From contig DVFV01000020.1 of the NCBI GenBank assembly GCA_018713045.1, positions 1 through 36,631 on the forward strand: 36,631 bases of DNA, in the 5' to 3' direction. Source of the stretch: Candidatus Coprosoma intestinipullorum. Lineage in GTDB: Bacteria; Bacillota_I; Bacilli_A; RF39; UBA660. Each line of letters opens with the position of its first letter. The first letter of the stretch is position 1. Below are positions 8,946 through 18,399 of this stretch, piece by piece. Both the position numbers and the translations under genes were made by a program. The notes beneath the pieces were generated by a model. That model was not told the DNA's origin, ran no database searches, and saw only the letters and a program-made list of their open reading frames with translations.

Positions 8946-9697
8946 CTCATGTGTTCCCTCTTCTTATCTAATTTTCTATAATAATGTTCTAGCTTCTTCC
9001 CCGCACTCTCAAGATAACGATCCGTAACCTTCTTCCTTTTATCAAGATCATAAACACTCTTTCTAATCATTAAAATCTTATCATAAATTTCGTTATAATA
9101 AGGATAAACATTCGCATTAAAATCCAACTTTTTATTGTAATCATTCTCATATCTTCTATTGAACACATCACCGTAATCAATTAAATACGCTCTGTTATTA
9201 TCCTTACCTACATTTTGAAGCTTTATGTCATTCCACACATAACCCTCATCTCTTAAATCGCAGTACAGTCTAGCCAAATCTGCGTAACTCGTACTTTTCA
9301 TATCGAGCTTTCTTTGACCCAAAACCGTAATGACAATTTCCTTATTAAATAAATTTTTAACACCAGTATGATAAGCAATTTCAAAATCAGGCCTTAAAAT
9401 CGAAAAACTATCTTTAAAATAATCGGTAAAACTAAAATTATCCTTTTTCTGCAAAGCTGTAATTTTTATAATTTCTACTCCCATATCTATTACTAAAGAG
9501 TCTTGCGTTCCACTAAACACAGCTACTACCTTATCACCGAAATTATCCTCTATCTTCTTAGTGATAGTCAAAGCTAAATTGTCAGAATTAACTCCAGTTT
9601 TAAAAATTTTAGCTAAATAATTACGAACCTCATTTAAAATCATATATGCCCCTCCAAAACTGTAAATTATTATACTTAATTTTCTAAAGAGAAGCAA
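8939..9697 (-). CDS. Divergent protein-kinase-like (RIO/Bud32-type fold) protein
   Basis: VWNDIKLQNV...AYLIDYGDVF resembles a catalytic loop plus metal-binding motif; the start is probably the internal Met (MILNEVRN). Confidence 0.5.
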   Translation of the reverse strand: MLLFRKLSIIIYSFGGAYMILNEVRNYLAKIFKTGVNSDNLALTITKKIEDNFGDKVVAVFSGTQDSLVIDMGVEIIKITALQKKDNFSFTDYFKDSFSILRPDFEIAYHTGVKNLFNKEIVITVLGQRKLDMKSTSYADLARLYCDLRDEGYVWNDIKLQNVGKDNNRAYLIDYGDVFNRRYENDYNKKLDFNANVYPYYNEIYDKILMIRKSVYDLDKRKKVTDRYLESAGKKLEHYYRKLDKKREHMRF

Positions 9698-9747
9698 ATT
9701 TGCATAGTTTATTACCCATTTTCGTATAATCTATTAAGAGGTGTTTT

Positions 9748-10803
9748 ATGAAAAAATATCTAAAAATAATTATTAAAATTATCCCTTTAATTATTCTGAT
9801 AATTATTCTCTACTTTACACTTTTTTCCAAAGATGAAGAAAGCGAAAAATTTTATATTAAATTAAAAGGTCAAAATATAATTACCATAAATACAAACCAA
9901 ACATATGAAGAACCCGGATTTATCGCTTATGACAATGTCGATGGAAACCTCAAAGACAAAGTAAAAATCACCGGCACAGTTAAAAATAAACAAGGAACCT
10001 ATGAACTTACCTACACCGTTAAAAACTCTAAAGGACTAACCGCTAAAGCCCACCGCTTTGTTAAAGTCGAAAGGTCAAAAAAAATAACCTATAATAAAGC
10101 CTACGATAAACTCGATAATACCTCACGCGGCTGGTGGAGCGGCAACAAAAAAGATGGAACCAGACCATCAGGCGGAGCTGACATTAACGAACTAAAAAAA
10201 TTAAATGCCTACTTTCTAGGACCAAATGAAAAAGTAATTTACTTAACTTTCGATGAAGGCGCCTATGATACATACGTTGAAGAAATCGTCGATGTATTAA
10301 ACAAAAATGACGTCAAAGCTACATTTTTCCTTTGTTTAAATTACATGAAAAAAAACGCCGATTTAATTAAAGATATGGCCGAAGCTGGACACACTATTGG
10401 CAACCACACAGCATCCCACCTAAATATGCCGTCTCTGGCCACTGAAGAAAACTTCGACAAATACCTAAAAGAAATAACTGAAGTTGAAGAAGCCTATTAT
10501 AAAATAACTGGTGAAACCATGGAAAAAGTCTACCGTGATCCTAGAGGTGAATGGAGCATTCGTGACCTTCAAATCATGAAAGACTTAGGTTATAAAACCT
10601 ACTTTTACAGTGCAGATTACAAGGATTTTGCCGAAGACGTTACTAAAGAATATGCCCTAGCTGAACTTACTAAAAGACTTCATAATGGCGCGATATATTT
10701 AATTCATCCTAAAAACAAAGGAAATTATTTAGCTCTAGATAGTTTTATCAAAGAAGCCAAAAAACAAGGTTACAAATTTGACCTCGTCAAAAACATTGGT
10801 TAA
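9748..10803 (+). CDS. Membrane-anchored polysaccharide deacetylase with N-terminal Ig-like/DUF5011 domain (PdaA-like)
   Basis: N-terminal TM; YEEPGFIAYDNVDGNL (DUF5011); YLTFDEGAYD, GHTIGNHTASHLNM, YRDPRGEWS. Confidence 0.88.
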   Translation: MKKYLKIIIKIIPLIILIIILYFTLFSKDEESEKFYIKLKGQNIITINTNQTYEEPGFIAYDNVDGNLKDKVKITGTVKNKQGTYELTYTVKNSKGLTAKAHRFVKVERSKKITYNKAYDKLDNTSRGWWSGNKKDGTRPSGGADINELKKLNAYFLGPNEKVIYLTFDEGAYDTYVEEIVDVLNKNDVKATFFLCLNYMKKNADLIKDMAEAGHTIGNHTASHLNMPSLATEENFDKYLKEITEVEEAYYKITGETMEKVYRDPRGEWSIRDLQIMKDLGYKTYFYSADYKDFAEDVTKEYALAELTKRLHNGAIYLIHPKNKGNYLALDSFIKEAKKQGYKFDLVKNIG

Positions 10804-10813
10804 TCTTGTTTTT

Positions 10814-12172
10814 TTATGGCAAAATAAGCTCTTGACCGATCGTTAAACTATTTGAACTTAAATTATTTAAACTCTTAAGCTCACTTACACTAGTTCCATA
10901 TCTGTTTGCAATACTCCATAAACTATCGCCCGATTTTACAATATAAACATTATTTGAGCTAGGGACATTTAAAACTTGACCGATTTGTAAAACATCACCG
11001 CTTAAATTGTTTAAACTCTTAAGTTCCGCCACACTTATTCCATATCTATTTGCGATATTCCACAAACTGTCACCCGATTTAACTGTATAAGTATTCCCCA
11101 TACTTACACTATTACTAGGTACATTCAAAACTTGACCGATTTGTAAAACATCGCTACTTAAATTGTTTAAACTCTTTAAATTACTAACCGTTGTATTATA
11201 TTTATTCGCAATACTCCACAAACTATCACCTGATTTTACTGTATAAGTATTCCCCGCACTTACACTATTACTAGGAATATTCAAAATCTGACCGATTTGT
11301 AAAGCATCACTACTTAAATTGTTTAAACTCTTGAGTTCACTAACTGTCGTATTGTATTTATTCGCAATACTCCATAGACTATCGCCTGATTTTACTGTAT
11401 AAGTATTTCCACTATCCTCATCACTTGAACTACTAGGTAAAACTAAAATTTGACCAACCTGTAAAATATTACTACTTAAATTATTCAAACTCTTAAGTTC
11501 ATTAACCGTTGTATTGTATTTATTTGCAATACTCCATAAACTATCACCAGACTTAACAGTATAATAATTTCCACCTTGACCACTTGGAATAGTTTGTCCA
11601 TTTGCCGTTGCGATAACTGCATCGACTACCGCATCGACATATTCCTTATAATTAGCTTGAATCCTTGCCAAATCTTCAGGATTATCGATAAAACCATACT
11701 CGACAATTACCGGCTGAGTTTGACTACCAGTATTTCGATGAATAAAATAATAATCCTTCGAAGTATCACTAGGATATCTTCTTTGATAAACCTTTCTCAT
11801 CGTCTGACCCGCATTACCTAAAGCTGTCAAAATATTACTAGCCAGCGTATCATCGTTTCTTAAAGCATAAATAACCTCAGCTCCTTCAGCTCCTTGAATT
11901 CCTGAACCAGCTGCATTAATATGATTAGATATAATTACCACATTCGGATTATCACCATAAGCAGCTAAAATTCTTTGAACTCTCTCTGTCGGTGATATTG
12001 TTTCATCAGTATTTCTAATTAAAGTTACTGGAACTCCTCTCTTTTGAAACTCTTCATACATATATTGCGAAATCATTAAAGTTAAATCTTTTTCTCTAAC
12101 CCCACTACTACTTACCGCACCACTGTCACTACCTCCATGTCCAGCATCAATGACCACCTGTAAATTATTCAT
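10814..12172 (-). CDS. N-acetylmuramoyl-L-alanine amidase (Amidase_3) with five C-terminal LysM repeats
   Basis: VVIDAGHGGSDSGAVS, ISNHINA, VEYGFIDN; five YTVKSGDSLWSIANKY units. Confidence 0.95.
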   Translation of the reverse strand: MNNLQVVIDAGHGGSDSGAVSSSGVREKDLTLMISQYMYEEFQKRGVPVTLIRNTDETISPTERVQRILAAYGDNPNVVIISNHINAAGSGIQGAEGAEVIYALRNDDTLASNILTALGNAGQTMRKVYQRRYPSDTSKDYYFIHRNTGSQTQPVIVEYGFIDNPEDLARIQANYKEYVDAVVDAVIATANGQTIPSGQGGNYYTVKSGDSLWSIANKYNTTVNELKSLNNLSSNILQVGQILVLPSSSSDEDSGNTYTVKSGDSLWSIANKYNTTVSELKSLNNLSSDALQIGQILNIPSNSVSAGNTYTVKSGDSLWSIANKYNTTVSNLKSLNNLSSDVLQIGQVLNVPSNSVSMGNTYTVKSGDSLWNIANRYGISVAELKSLNNLSGDVLQIGQVLNVPSSNNVYIVKSGDSLWSIANRYGTSVSELKSLNNLSSNSLTIGQELILP

Positions 12173-12230
12173 AACCTCACCCCTACATTAAAATATGAAA
12201 TACTAATAATTTAGTTACAAAAAAATAAAA

Positions 12231-12246
12231 AGATGCCTAGGCACCT
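12231..12246 (-). terminator. Terminator downstream of the DUF4143 ATPase
   Basis: Minus strand AGGTGCCTAGGCATCT followed by a T-rich run. Confidence 0.6.
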
Positions 12247-12275
12247 AACAAAATGAATATTAAAAACATTATTTT

Positions 12276-13493
12276 TTAATCACTATTTAATAACCAATCA
12301 ATTATATTCATAACTTTTATTCCATTATAATCTTTATTAATTGTTTTATCCATTGTTAATATTATTTTCTCATAATTGTCACTGATACTTTCTAAGCTTC
12401 TAATCTCTCTTTCTTTTACTTCCTCATTTGCTAAAGTTTGTGCAACTTGATAATATTTTATATCATTAGGATTTTCAGCAACAAAATCAACTTCAAAATC
12501 TCCTGATTTTCCAATATTAACACTATATCCTCTTCTAAGTAATTCTAAATAAACAACATTTTCAAGTAAATGACCTTCGTTTATATTTCTAAAACCTAAT
12601 ATAATGTTTCTTATACCAGTATCAGATATATAATATTTTCCTAACGTTTTAAGCAAAGACTTATTTCTTACATCAGTTCGATTTGCCTTATACACAATAA
12701 ATGATTTTTCAAGCATACTCAAATAATTATCAATTGTTTGATGGTTAGATTTTTCTGTAATTTTATTACTATTTAAAAAATCACTAATTTTTTTTGCTGA
12801 TACAGAACTACCAATATTTGTTGCTAAATACTTTATAATATTTTCTAGAAGAGCCACATCTTTTATATTATTTCTATCCACTATATCTTTTTTTACAATT
12901 GTATTATAAATACCATTTAAATAAGATAAAACTAATTCATCATTATCTTTTATTAAAGTAATTGCAGGAAGTCCTCCATATTTTAAATACTCATTAAACT
13001 TATCATCTAAATTAGTATTATCATAATTATTAAATTTTAAAAATTCTTTAAAAGAAAGCGGATACATTTTAATTTCAATATATCTTCCTGATAATAAAGT
13101 AGATAATTCAGATGATAAAAGATAAGCGTTTGAACCCGTAATATAAATATCAATATCAAAATCTACTTTAAAAGAATTAATCGCCTTTTCCCAAGATTTC
13201 ACGTTTTGTATTTCATCTAATAACAAATACACTCTTCCTTTTTTTATTTTTTCTTTTATGTATTTATATAAATCCTTATAATCTTTTATATCATCAAACT
13301 CAGCAGACTCAAAATTAATATATATAATATTATCCTCCTTAATACCATTATTAATTAAATAATCTTTAAACATTAATAAAAGAGTTGATTTACCACTTCT
13401 TCTAACACCCGTTATAACTTTAATAAATTCAGTGTCCTTAGCATCAATCATTTTTTTTAAATAATTTTCTCTTATTATCATTTGCATCACCAC
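12276..13493 (-). CDS. AAA+ ATPase with C-terminal DUF4143 (PD-(D/E)XK-like) domain
   Basis: GVRRSGKSTLL Walker A, VYLLLDEIQ Walker B, ITGSNAYLL, DFEVDFVAEN C-terminal motif; the real start may be at 13481. Confidence 0.92.
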   Translation of the reverse strand: MVMQMIIRENYLKKMIDAKDTEFIKVITGVRRSGKSTLLLMFKDYLINNGIKEDNIIYINFESAEFDDIKDYKDLYKYIKEKIKKGRVYLLLDEIQNVKSWEKAINSFKVDFDIDIYITGSNAYLLSSELSTLLSGRYIEIKMYPLSFKEFLKFNNYDNTNLDDKFNEYLKYGGLPAITLIKDNDELVLSYLNGIYNTIVKKDIVDRNNIKDVALLENIIKYLATNIGSSVSAKKISDFLNSNKITEKSNHQTIDNYLSMLEKSFIVYKANRTDVRNKSLLKTLGKYYISDTGIRNIILGFRNINEGHLLENVVYLELLRRGYSVNIGKSGDFEVDFVAENPNDIKYYQVAQTLANEEVKEREIRSLESISDNYEKIILTMDKTINKDYNGIKVMNIIDWLLNSD

Positions 13494-13497
13494 TTAA

Positions 13498-13526
13498 ATA
13501 TTATCATAAATAAAGTAATTTGTAAA
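13498..13526 (-). promoter_or_regulatory. SigA-type promoter of the DUF4143 ATPase
   Basis: TTTACA (13521-13526) -17 bp- TAATAT (13498-13503) on the minus strand. Confidence 0.6.
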
Positions 13527-13527
13527 G

Positions 13528-13549
13528 TTTTGCAAATGTACTTGCAAAA
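13528..13549. promoter_or_regulatory. Palindromic operator-like site 1
   Basis: TTTTGCAA-ATGTAC-TTGCAAAA, perfect 8-bp arms. Confidence 0.7.
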
Positions 13550-13565
13550 ATTCAAAAAATTAAAA

Positions 13566-13589
13566 GTTTTGCAAATGAACTTGCAAAAC
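13566..13589. promoter_or_regulatory. Palindromic operator-like site 2
   Basis: GTTTTGCAA-ATGAAC-TTGCAAAAC, perfect 9-bp arms, 39 bp from site 1. Confidence 0.7.
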
Positions 13590-13674
13590 TTTCACAATTC
13601 TACATTTTTTGCAAAAACATTGTTATTTCAAATTTTGTTAATTTATTTTTTAGCTATCCTTACTTTATTTTACT

Positions 13675-14526
13675 TTAAGCTTTAACCGGTACAATAATTT
13701 CACCAATTATTTTAATAGCATTTATTGTATCAACAAACTCTATTTTTTTTACATATTCGTAGTTATTTTGATAGCTATTCCATAATGATTTTAATCTTGA
13801 ATCATCACTAATTAATTCTATATATTTGCTAGCATTATCAATATAGTCTAACGTTTCACGTCTCTTAGAAGTATTAATAATTGCTTTTCTTAAAGTGTCT
13901 TTATTAATGTCACTCCATTTTAAATTAACAAACATATATAAATCATAGTAATCTTTCATTCTAGTATTATCAATATTTCTACTAATTATCGATTCAAACT
14001 TCTCAGCAACAATAGTTTCATAATTATAAGTCATAATATCAATTGTTTCATTATCAAATAAAGTATTATATTTAAATTCTACTTCTTTATAAGTGATAAC
14101 ATCTCCAGTAGTTATGTCAATCATTAAATTAGTTTTTAAGCCGTCAAATTCTGCTTTTAAATTAACTTCAAATCCGGAATATAATTCTTCTTCTCTGATA
14201 TCTTTAATATTTTCTACTTCAAGTTTTACGTAATCTTCTGCATCGATACTTATAATTTCATTAATAACTTTAGTAATAGTTTCCCTGTCTAGTGGCAATC
14301 CTTTTATAGTAGTATCCAAATCCATAGTACTTCTTAAATTGACACCAAAGATAGATGATAATAAAAGACCACCTTTAATAATAAATTTATCTTTATAAAT
14401 AGACATTGATACTCTTTTTAATAAAGCCTCAAACATAAAGTCTTGGATTAAATATTTATTAGGTATGTTAGTTTTCTTAGATAAGTTATATGCTTTTGCT
14501 TTTAGATTATCTCTATTTTTGATCAT
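13675..14526 (-). CDS. abiEii: AbiEii-type nucleotidyltransferase toxin (type IV TA)
   Basis: FIIKGGLLLSS...RSTMDLDTTIKG nucleotidyltransferase motif; MKDYYDLY; overlaps abiEi. Confidence 0.92.
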   Translation of the reverse strand: MIKNRDNLKAKAYNLSKKTNIPNKYLIQDFMFEALLKRVSMSIYKDKFIIKGGLLLSSIFGVNLRSTMDLDTTIKGLPLDRETITKVINEIISIDAEDYVKLEVENIKDIREEELYSGFEVNLKAEFDGLKTNLMIDITTGDVITYKEVEFKYNTLFDNETIDIMTYNYETIVAEKFESIISRNIDNTRMKDYYDLYMFVNLKWSDINKDTLRKAIINTSKRRETLDYIDNASKYIELISDDSRLKSLWNSYQNNYEYVKKIEFVDTINAIKIIGEIIVPVKA

Positions 14527-15116
14527 CCAAGCACCTCAAAAATATCTCTTACTTTATTATAAATATTCATCTTTTTAGCATATTCATACAGTTTTAAAGT
14601 GTTCTTCTTTTTACTATAAAAATATTCTCTAATAGCCTTATTAAAAATTTCAGCATCTACTTTCTTTTTATTTTTAATAATATCACAAATGGTTTTATCT
14701 AAATCGTAAACTCTGATAATATTACCAGAATCAAGTTTATAGTCAATTACTCCTAACTCTAATAATTCTCTTTTTGTATAAAATAAAGTGACATTATCTT
14801 CTTTTTGAAGGGATCCTTTGTAACCACTTTTAACTGTAATATCATATTTAATAGGAATTCGATTAGACAAGCCGTGTAAATAAAGTGCTGTTGCGTTAGA
14901 ATAAATTGCATACTTACTTTTACTTTGTAGAACCATAAATTCATCTACCAAAACATTCTTTTTAATATATACTCCACGGCTTACTCTCTCTATTTTATTT
15001 TCTTTAATAAGTTTAGTAAGATAAGTCCTAGGAATATTATTTTCAGTAACATCTTTGGTAGTCAAATAACCATTTTTAAATAATTTTAAAATTTTACTTT
15101 CATACCCCATATTCAT
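14523..15116 (-). CDS. abiEi: AbiEi-type antitoxin / transcriptional regulator
   Basis: N-terminal wHTH GYLTTKDVTENNIPRTYLTKLIKENKIERVSRGVYIKK; overlaps abiEii by 4 nt. Confidence 0.9.
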   Translation of the reverse strand: MNMGYESKILKLFKNGYLTTKDVTENNIPRTYLTKLIKENKIERVSRGVYIKKNVLVDEFMVLQSKSKYAIYSNATALYLHGLSNRIPIKYDITVKSGYKGSLQKEDNVTLFYTKRELLELGVIDYKLDSGNIIRVYDLDKTICDIIKNKKKVDAEIFNKAIREYFYSKKKNTLKLYEYAKKMNIYNKVRDIFEVLG

Positions 15117-15126
15117 TTTCCTTTCG

Positions 15127-15152
15127 CACTTAAATTATAGCGTATTTAAGTG
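15127..15152. promoter_or_regulatory. Inverted-repeat operator overlapping the abiE promoter
   Basis: CACTTAAAT-N8-ATTTAAGTG perfect 9-bp arms; minus-strand TATAAT overlaps one arm, 11 bp upstream of abiEi. Confidence 0.7.
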
Positions 15153-15345
15153 TGCTTGAAAATATATATTCATTCAAATCGATTAAATCTTTCTTCTCGC
15201 TCATTTTTTATTTATACAACAAACATCTATCGTTTTCAAAATAATATAATGTCCTTTCTTACCTATTCGTAAAATTGTTTTTTTATTTATGTTTCTTTAA
15301 AGCAATAGTAATAATCAATTATAAAAAAAGCAATACCTAAAAGCA

Positions 15346-16608
15346 TCACTTCTTTACTCTCTCTTCAATAAGTTCTTCGTCCAAACTCGAATTAACCGTA
15401 TGTGGAATCCTCTCCCAAATCAAATTCTTACTTTTAATAGATAAATAAAGACATTTTACATATCCTGCTAAAAATAATGGATTGTAAAATAAAACCTTTA
15501 ACTTCATTCCTCTATTTAATCTTAAAGAATCTTTTTCTATAAAAAGTAATACCGATGTAAATACAACCAAAACCAAATAAACACTGAACAATATAATTGC
15601 CAAATTATAAACAAACATCCCTATCGGTTTATCGGCAAACGAAGCCATTGAAATATCAAAAATACTTTTTATAATCTCACATAATAAAGCCAAAACTAAT
15701 AAAATGTAAGGCTTAACACCTACAAGTGTTACATAAGTAGATGCATAATTGCTATCCTTATCGGCAAGTTTTTCCCTCAAATCTCTATAATACATCCTTC
15801 TTGCCGTAAAATAACCCTTGATCCATCTAGTTCTTTGCCGAATTGTCACTTCATAACTAACTGGTTGTTCGTCATAATATTTTGCCTCTCTATTGTAAGT
15901 TGTTGAAAGATTGTTTAATACTGCATACAAACTAAACTCGTAATCCTCGGTTAAACTATAAAAAGGATATCCACCTAAGCTTTCTAAAATACTGCCCCTT
16001 ATATAAAAACCAGTACCACTAACTGTAAGCGTTAACCCATGTTTAGCCTTAAAACTATTGCCTAAAGTATTAATCATTGAAAACGTAAGTGAACTTGCTG
16101 CCGCATAAATATTATCATTACCATTTTTAGTATTACGGTAACCTATTCCAACATCATAACCTTTTTTATAACTATCCTTCATCTCCATGAAGAAATCTTT
16201 ATCTAAAACATTATCCGCATCAAATATAAAATAAGCATCATAATGTTTGCCTTCACTTATAATAAGTTTAACCGCTTCATCTAAAGCTCCACCCTTGCAC
16301 TTATAAGTAAAATCACGTCTAACAACTACTCTGTTTCCTCTTTTTAAAGCTATATTATAAGTTGGATCGTTTTTATCTTCGACAATCACATAAATATCAT
16401 TTTTATTAATTTTATACGATTGATTATCTAGACTGCTAAGTAACCCTTCGATAACTGCCGACTCATCTTTGGCCGGAATTAAAACCGCAAAAGTCGGTTC
16501 ATCCGTACTTTTAACAAGCTCTCTCCCTGCTCCCTTTAAAGAAATCAAATACTTCCTCAAAAGAAGCCAAACAGCTATTATTACTAAAATCATTTGAACT
16601 ACTATCAT
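15346..16608 (-). CDS. Family 2 membrane glycosyltransferase
   Basis: VLIPAKDESAVIEGLLSSL, FDADNVLD, TEDYEFSLYA, RQRTRWIKGYF, C-terminal TMs. Confidence 0.92.
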   Translation of the reverse strand: MIVVQMILVIIAVWLLLRKYLISLKGAGRELVKSTDEPTFAVLIPAKDESAVIEGLLSSLDNQSYKINKNDIYVIVEDKNDPTYNIALKRGNRVVVRRDFTYKCKGGALDEAVKLIISEGKHYDAYFIFDADNVLDKDFFMEMKDSYKKGYDVGIGYRNTKNGNDNIYAAASSLTFSMINTLGNSFKAKHGLTLTVSGTGFYIRGSILESLGGYPFYSLTEDYEFSLYAVLNNLSTTYNREAKYYDEQPVSYEVTIRQRTRWIKGYFTARRMYYRDLREKLADKDSNYASTYVTLVGVKPYILLVLALLCEIIKSIFDISMASFADKPIGMFVYNLAIILFSVYLVLVVFTSVLLFIEKDSLRLNRGMKLKVLFYNPLFLAGYVKCLYLSIKSKNLIWERIPHTVNSSLDEELIEERVKK

Positions 16609-17318
16609 TACTTACCACTTACCTTAAAATCCATATTAGGAAAACTTTTTGCCAAAACTGAATCAGGATAAACTTTGTCGTATATCTCCCCAACCGGAGT
16701 AATTGGGTCTATCCCACTACGTCTCATCGCACTTCTAATTAAAGCCGTCCATGAGACAGTCATATCGATAATCAAAAATATCAAAATTATATTAAAACAG
16801 ACATTACCAATATTGATTGGAATCCTCTCAATCCATTTCGATAAAAACGGATAAACAGCTTTCACAAAAACTAAAGTAAATAATCCCCAAACAATCATAT
16901 AAGGAATTGTCGTTCGGCCATTTATATTTAAAAAATAACTAGAATAATCCCAAGATGTTGTATGTGTAAATGTCTCTTGTAAAAAACTAATCGCATACTC
17001 AAATATTCCACCAAACAACGCCCCGTAAATAAAAATTTTCAAATTCGAATAATTTTTTCTTGCAAACAAATACACAATTAAAACCGCACCCGCTCCATAA
17101 ATCGGACTAAACGGACCATATATAACTCCTCTTCGAAGCTCCCAGACGATATCACCTGTTGCTATATAAACCTTAACCAAATTTAAAATCTGTTCATATA
17201 AAGCTCCAAAAATTGAACCAATTACAAATATTAAAAATAATTTCTTGAAGCCAAAACCTTCCGCAAAAACCTTTTCTTTTGCTAAAGTCATAAAACATAC
17301 CCCTCTTACTTCTAACAT
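16608..17318 (-). CDS. CmpB-like putative ABC transporter permease family membrane protein (PF06541-like)
   Basis: GVIYGPFSPIYGAGAVLIVYLFAR...GGIFEYAISF; multiple TMs. Confidence 0.7.
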   Translation of the reverse strand: MLEVRGVCFMTLAKEKVFAEGFGFKKLFLIFVIGSIFGALYEQILNLVKVYIATGDIVWELRRGVIYGPFSPIYGAGAVLIVYLFARKNYSNLKIFIYGALFGGIFEYAISFLQETFTHTTSWDYSSYFLNINGRTTIPYMIVWGLFTLVFVKAVYPFLSKWIERIPINIGNVCFNIILIFLIIDMTVSWTALIRSAMRRSGIDPITPVGEIYDKVYPDSVLAKSFPNMDFKVSGK

Positions 17319-17390
17319 ATGTAAAAGCTTACAAAATGCTTTTCCAAATTTATGTGTGTTATATTAACACAAACTACCTAAAAAAGCAAA

Positions 17391-18065
17391 TTACTTCAAA
17401 TCAAGTGGTTCGTTTACCAAATCCTTATCGACAAGTTCCTCGTGTAACCTCTCTTCGTCAGTATCCAAAAATACCTCTTCAATTCTATCGACCCTGCACT
17501 TTTCAGCATTGATAATTGCCTCTAATTTACGTGCAGCTTCATCGGCCTTGTCGTTGACAATTACATAATTGTACTTAGGAAGCTCGTTTATCTCCTTATA
17601 AGCCGTTTCAAACCTTTCCATCAACTTCTCTTCAGTCTCCGTCTTTCGCATTCTAAGTCTTCTCTTAAGTTCCTTCATACTAGGCGGAAGTAAAAATACG
17701 AACAACGCTTGAGGAATTTTCTCCTTAATTTGCAATGCTCCTTGAATTTCGATAACCAGTAATACATCTTTTCCGGCATCTAATTGCTTTTGAACACTTT
17801 CTCTCGGTGTACCGTAATAATTTCCGGCAAACTTTGCGTGCTCGAGCATCTTACCCTCTTCGATATTCTTTTCAAATTCTTCCTCGCTGACAAAATAATA
17901 ATCTTTTCCATCGACCTCACCCTTGCGAGGTTTCCTACTCGTCATTGAAACCGATTCCCAAATATTTGGCATAACCTCTTTTGCCATATCACAAACCGTA
18001 TTTTTTCCACTGCCAGACGGACCTGACAAAACTATCAAAAGTCCCTGTTTCTTTGTCTTTATCAC
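17391..18065 (-). CDS. gmk: Guanylate kinase
   Basis: VLSGPSGSGKNTV, SMTSRKPRKGEVDGKDYYFV, AKFAGNYYGTPRESV. Confidence 0.96.
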   Translation of the reverse strand: MIKTKKQGLLIVLSGPSGSGKNTVCDMAKEVMPNIWESVSMTSRKPRKGEVDGKDYYFVSEEEFEKNIEEGKMLEHAKFAGNYYGTPRESVQKQLDAGKDVLLVIEIQGALQIKEKIPQALFVFLLPPSMKELKRRLRMRKTETEEKLMERFETAYKEINELPKYNYVIVNDKADEAARKLEAIINAEKCRVDRIEEVFLDTDEERLHEELVDKDLVNEPLDLK

Positions 18066-18107
18066 CTTTAAACATCTCCTTTTATAAAAATAAGCACTTA
18101 AAAGTGC

Positions 18108-18389
18108 CTATTTAAGTTCTGATAAAAGCTCTGGATTAGCAATATATTTTTTAGCCTCTGGCACTAATAAAGGCACAACATTTTTTAAAATATCCCCATC
18201 AGTTACCTCATCCATATATTTTTCACCATTATCCATAATCACTTTTACAACTTTTTTATCATCTAAAATTTCATCTTCACCTTGATTGACTTTAACAAGA
18301 TAATCATAAGTCTCATCGTTATAAACAGCTTCTGCCACAACTAACCATTTATCAGCTCCTAGTGTTATAACCATATCTTTCATAAACAT
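18108..18389 (-). CDS. Small conserved protein, possibly DUF1292-like
   Basis: 93-aa ORF with good spacing between neighbouring same-strand genes. Confidence 0.6.
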   Translation of the reverse strand: MFMKDMVITLGADKWLVVAEAVYNDETYDYLVKVNQGEDEILDDKKVVKVIMDNGEKYMDEVTDGDILKNVVPLLVPEAKKYIANPELLSELK

Positions 18390-18399
18390 ATCCCCTTTT

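Noticed and set aside
10814-11570. Period-like DNA repeats that could suggest a CRISPR or satellite
   Set aside because: They are five in-frame LysM domains of the amidase
13482-13685. 67-aa plus-strand ORF in the intergenic region
   Set aside because: It is a translation of the palindromic operator sites (repeated LQMYLQKFKKLKVLQMNLQNF); regulatory rather than coding is more likely
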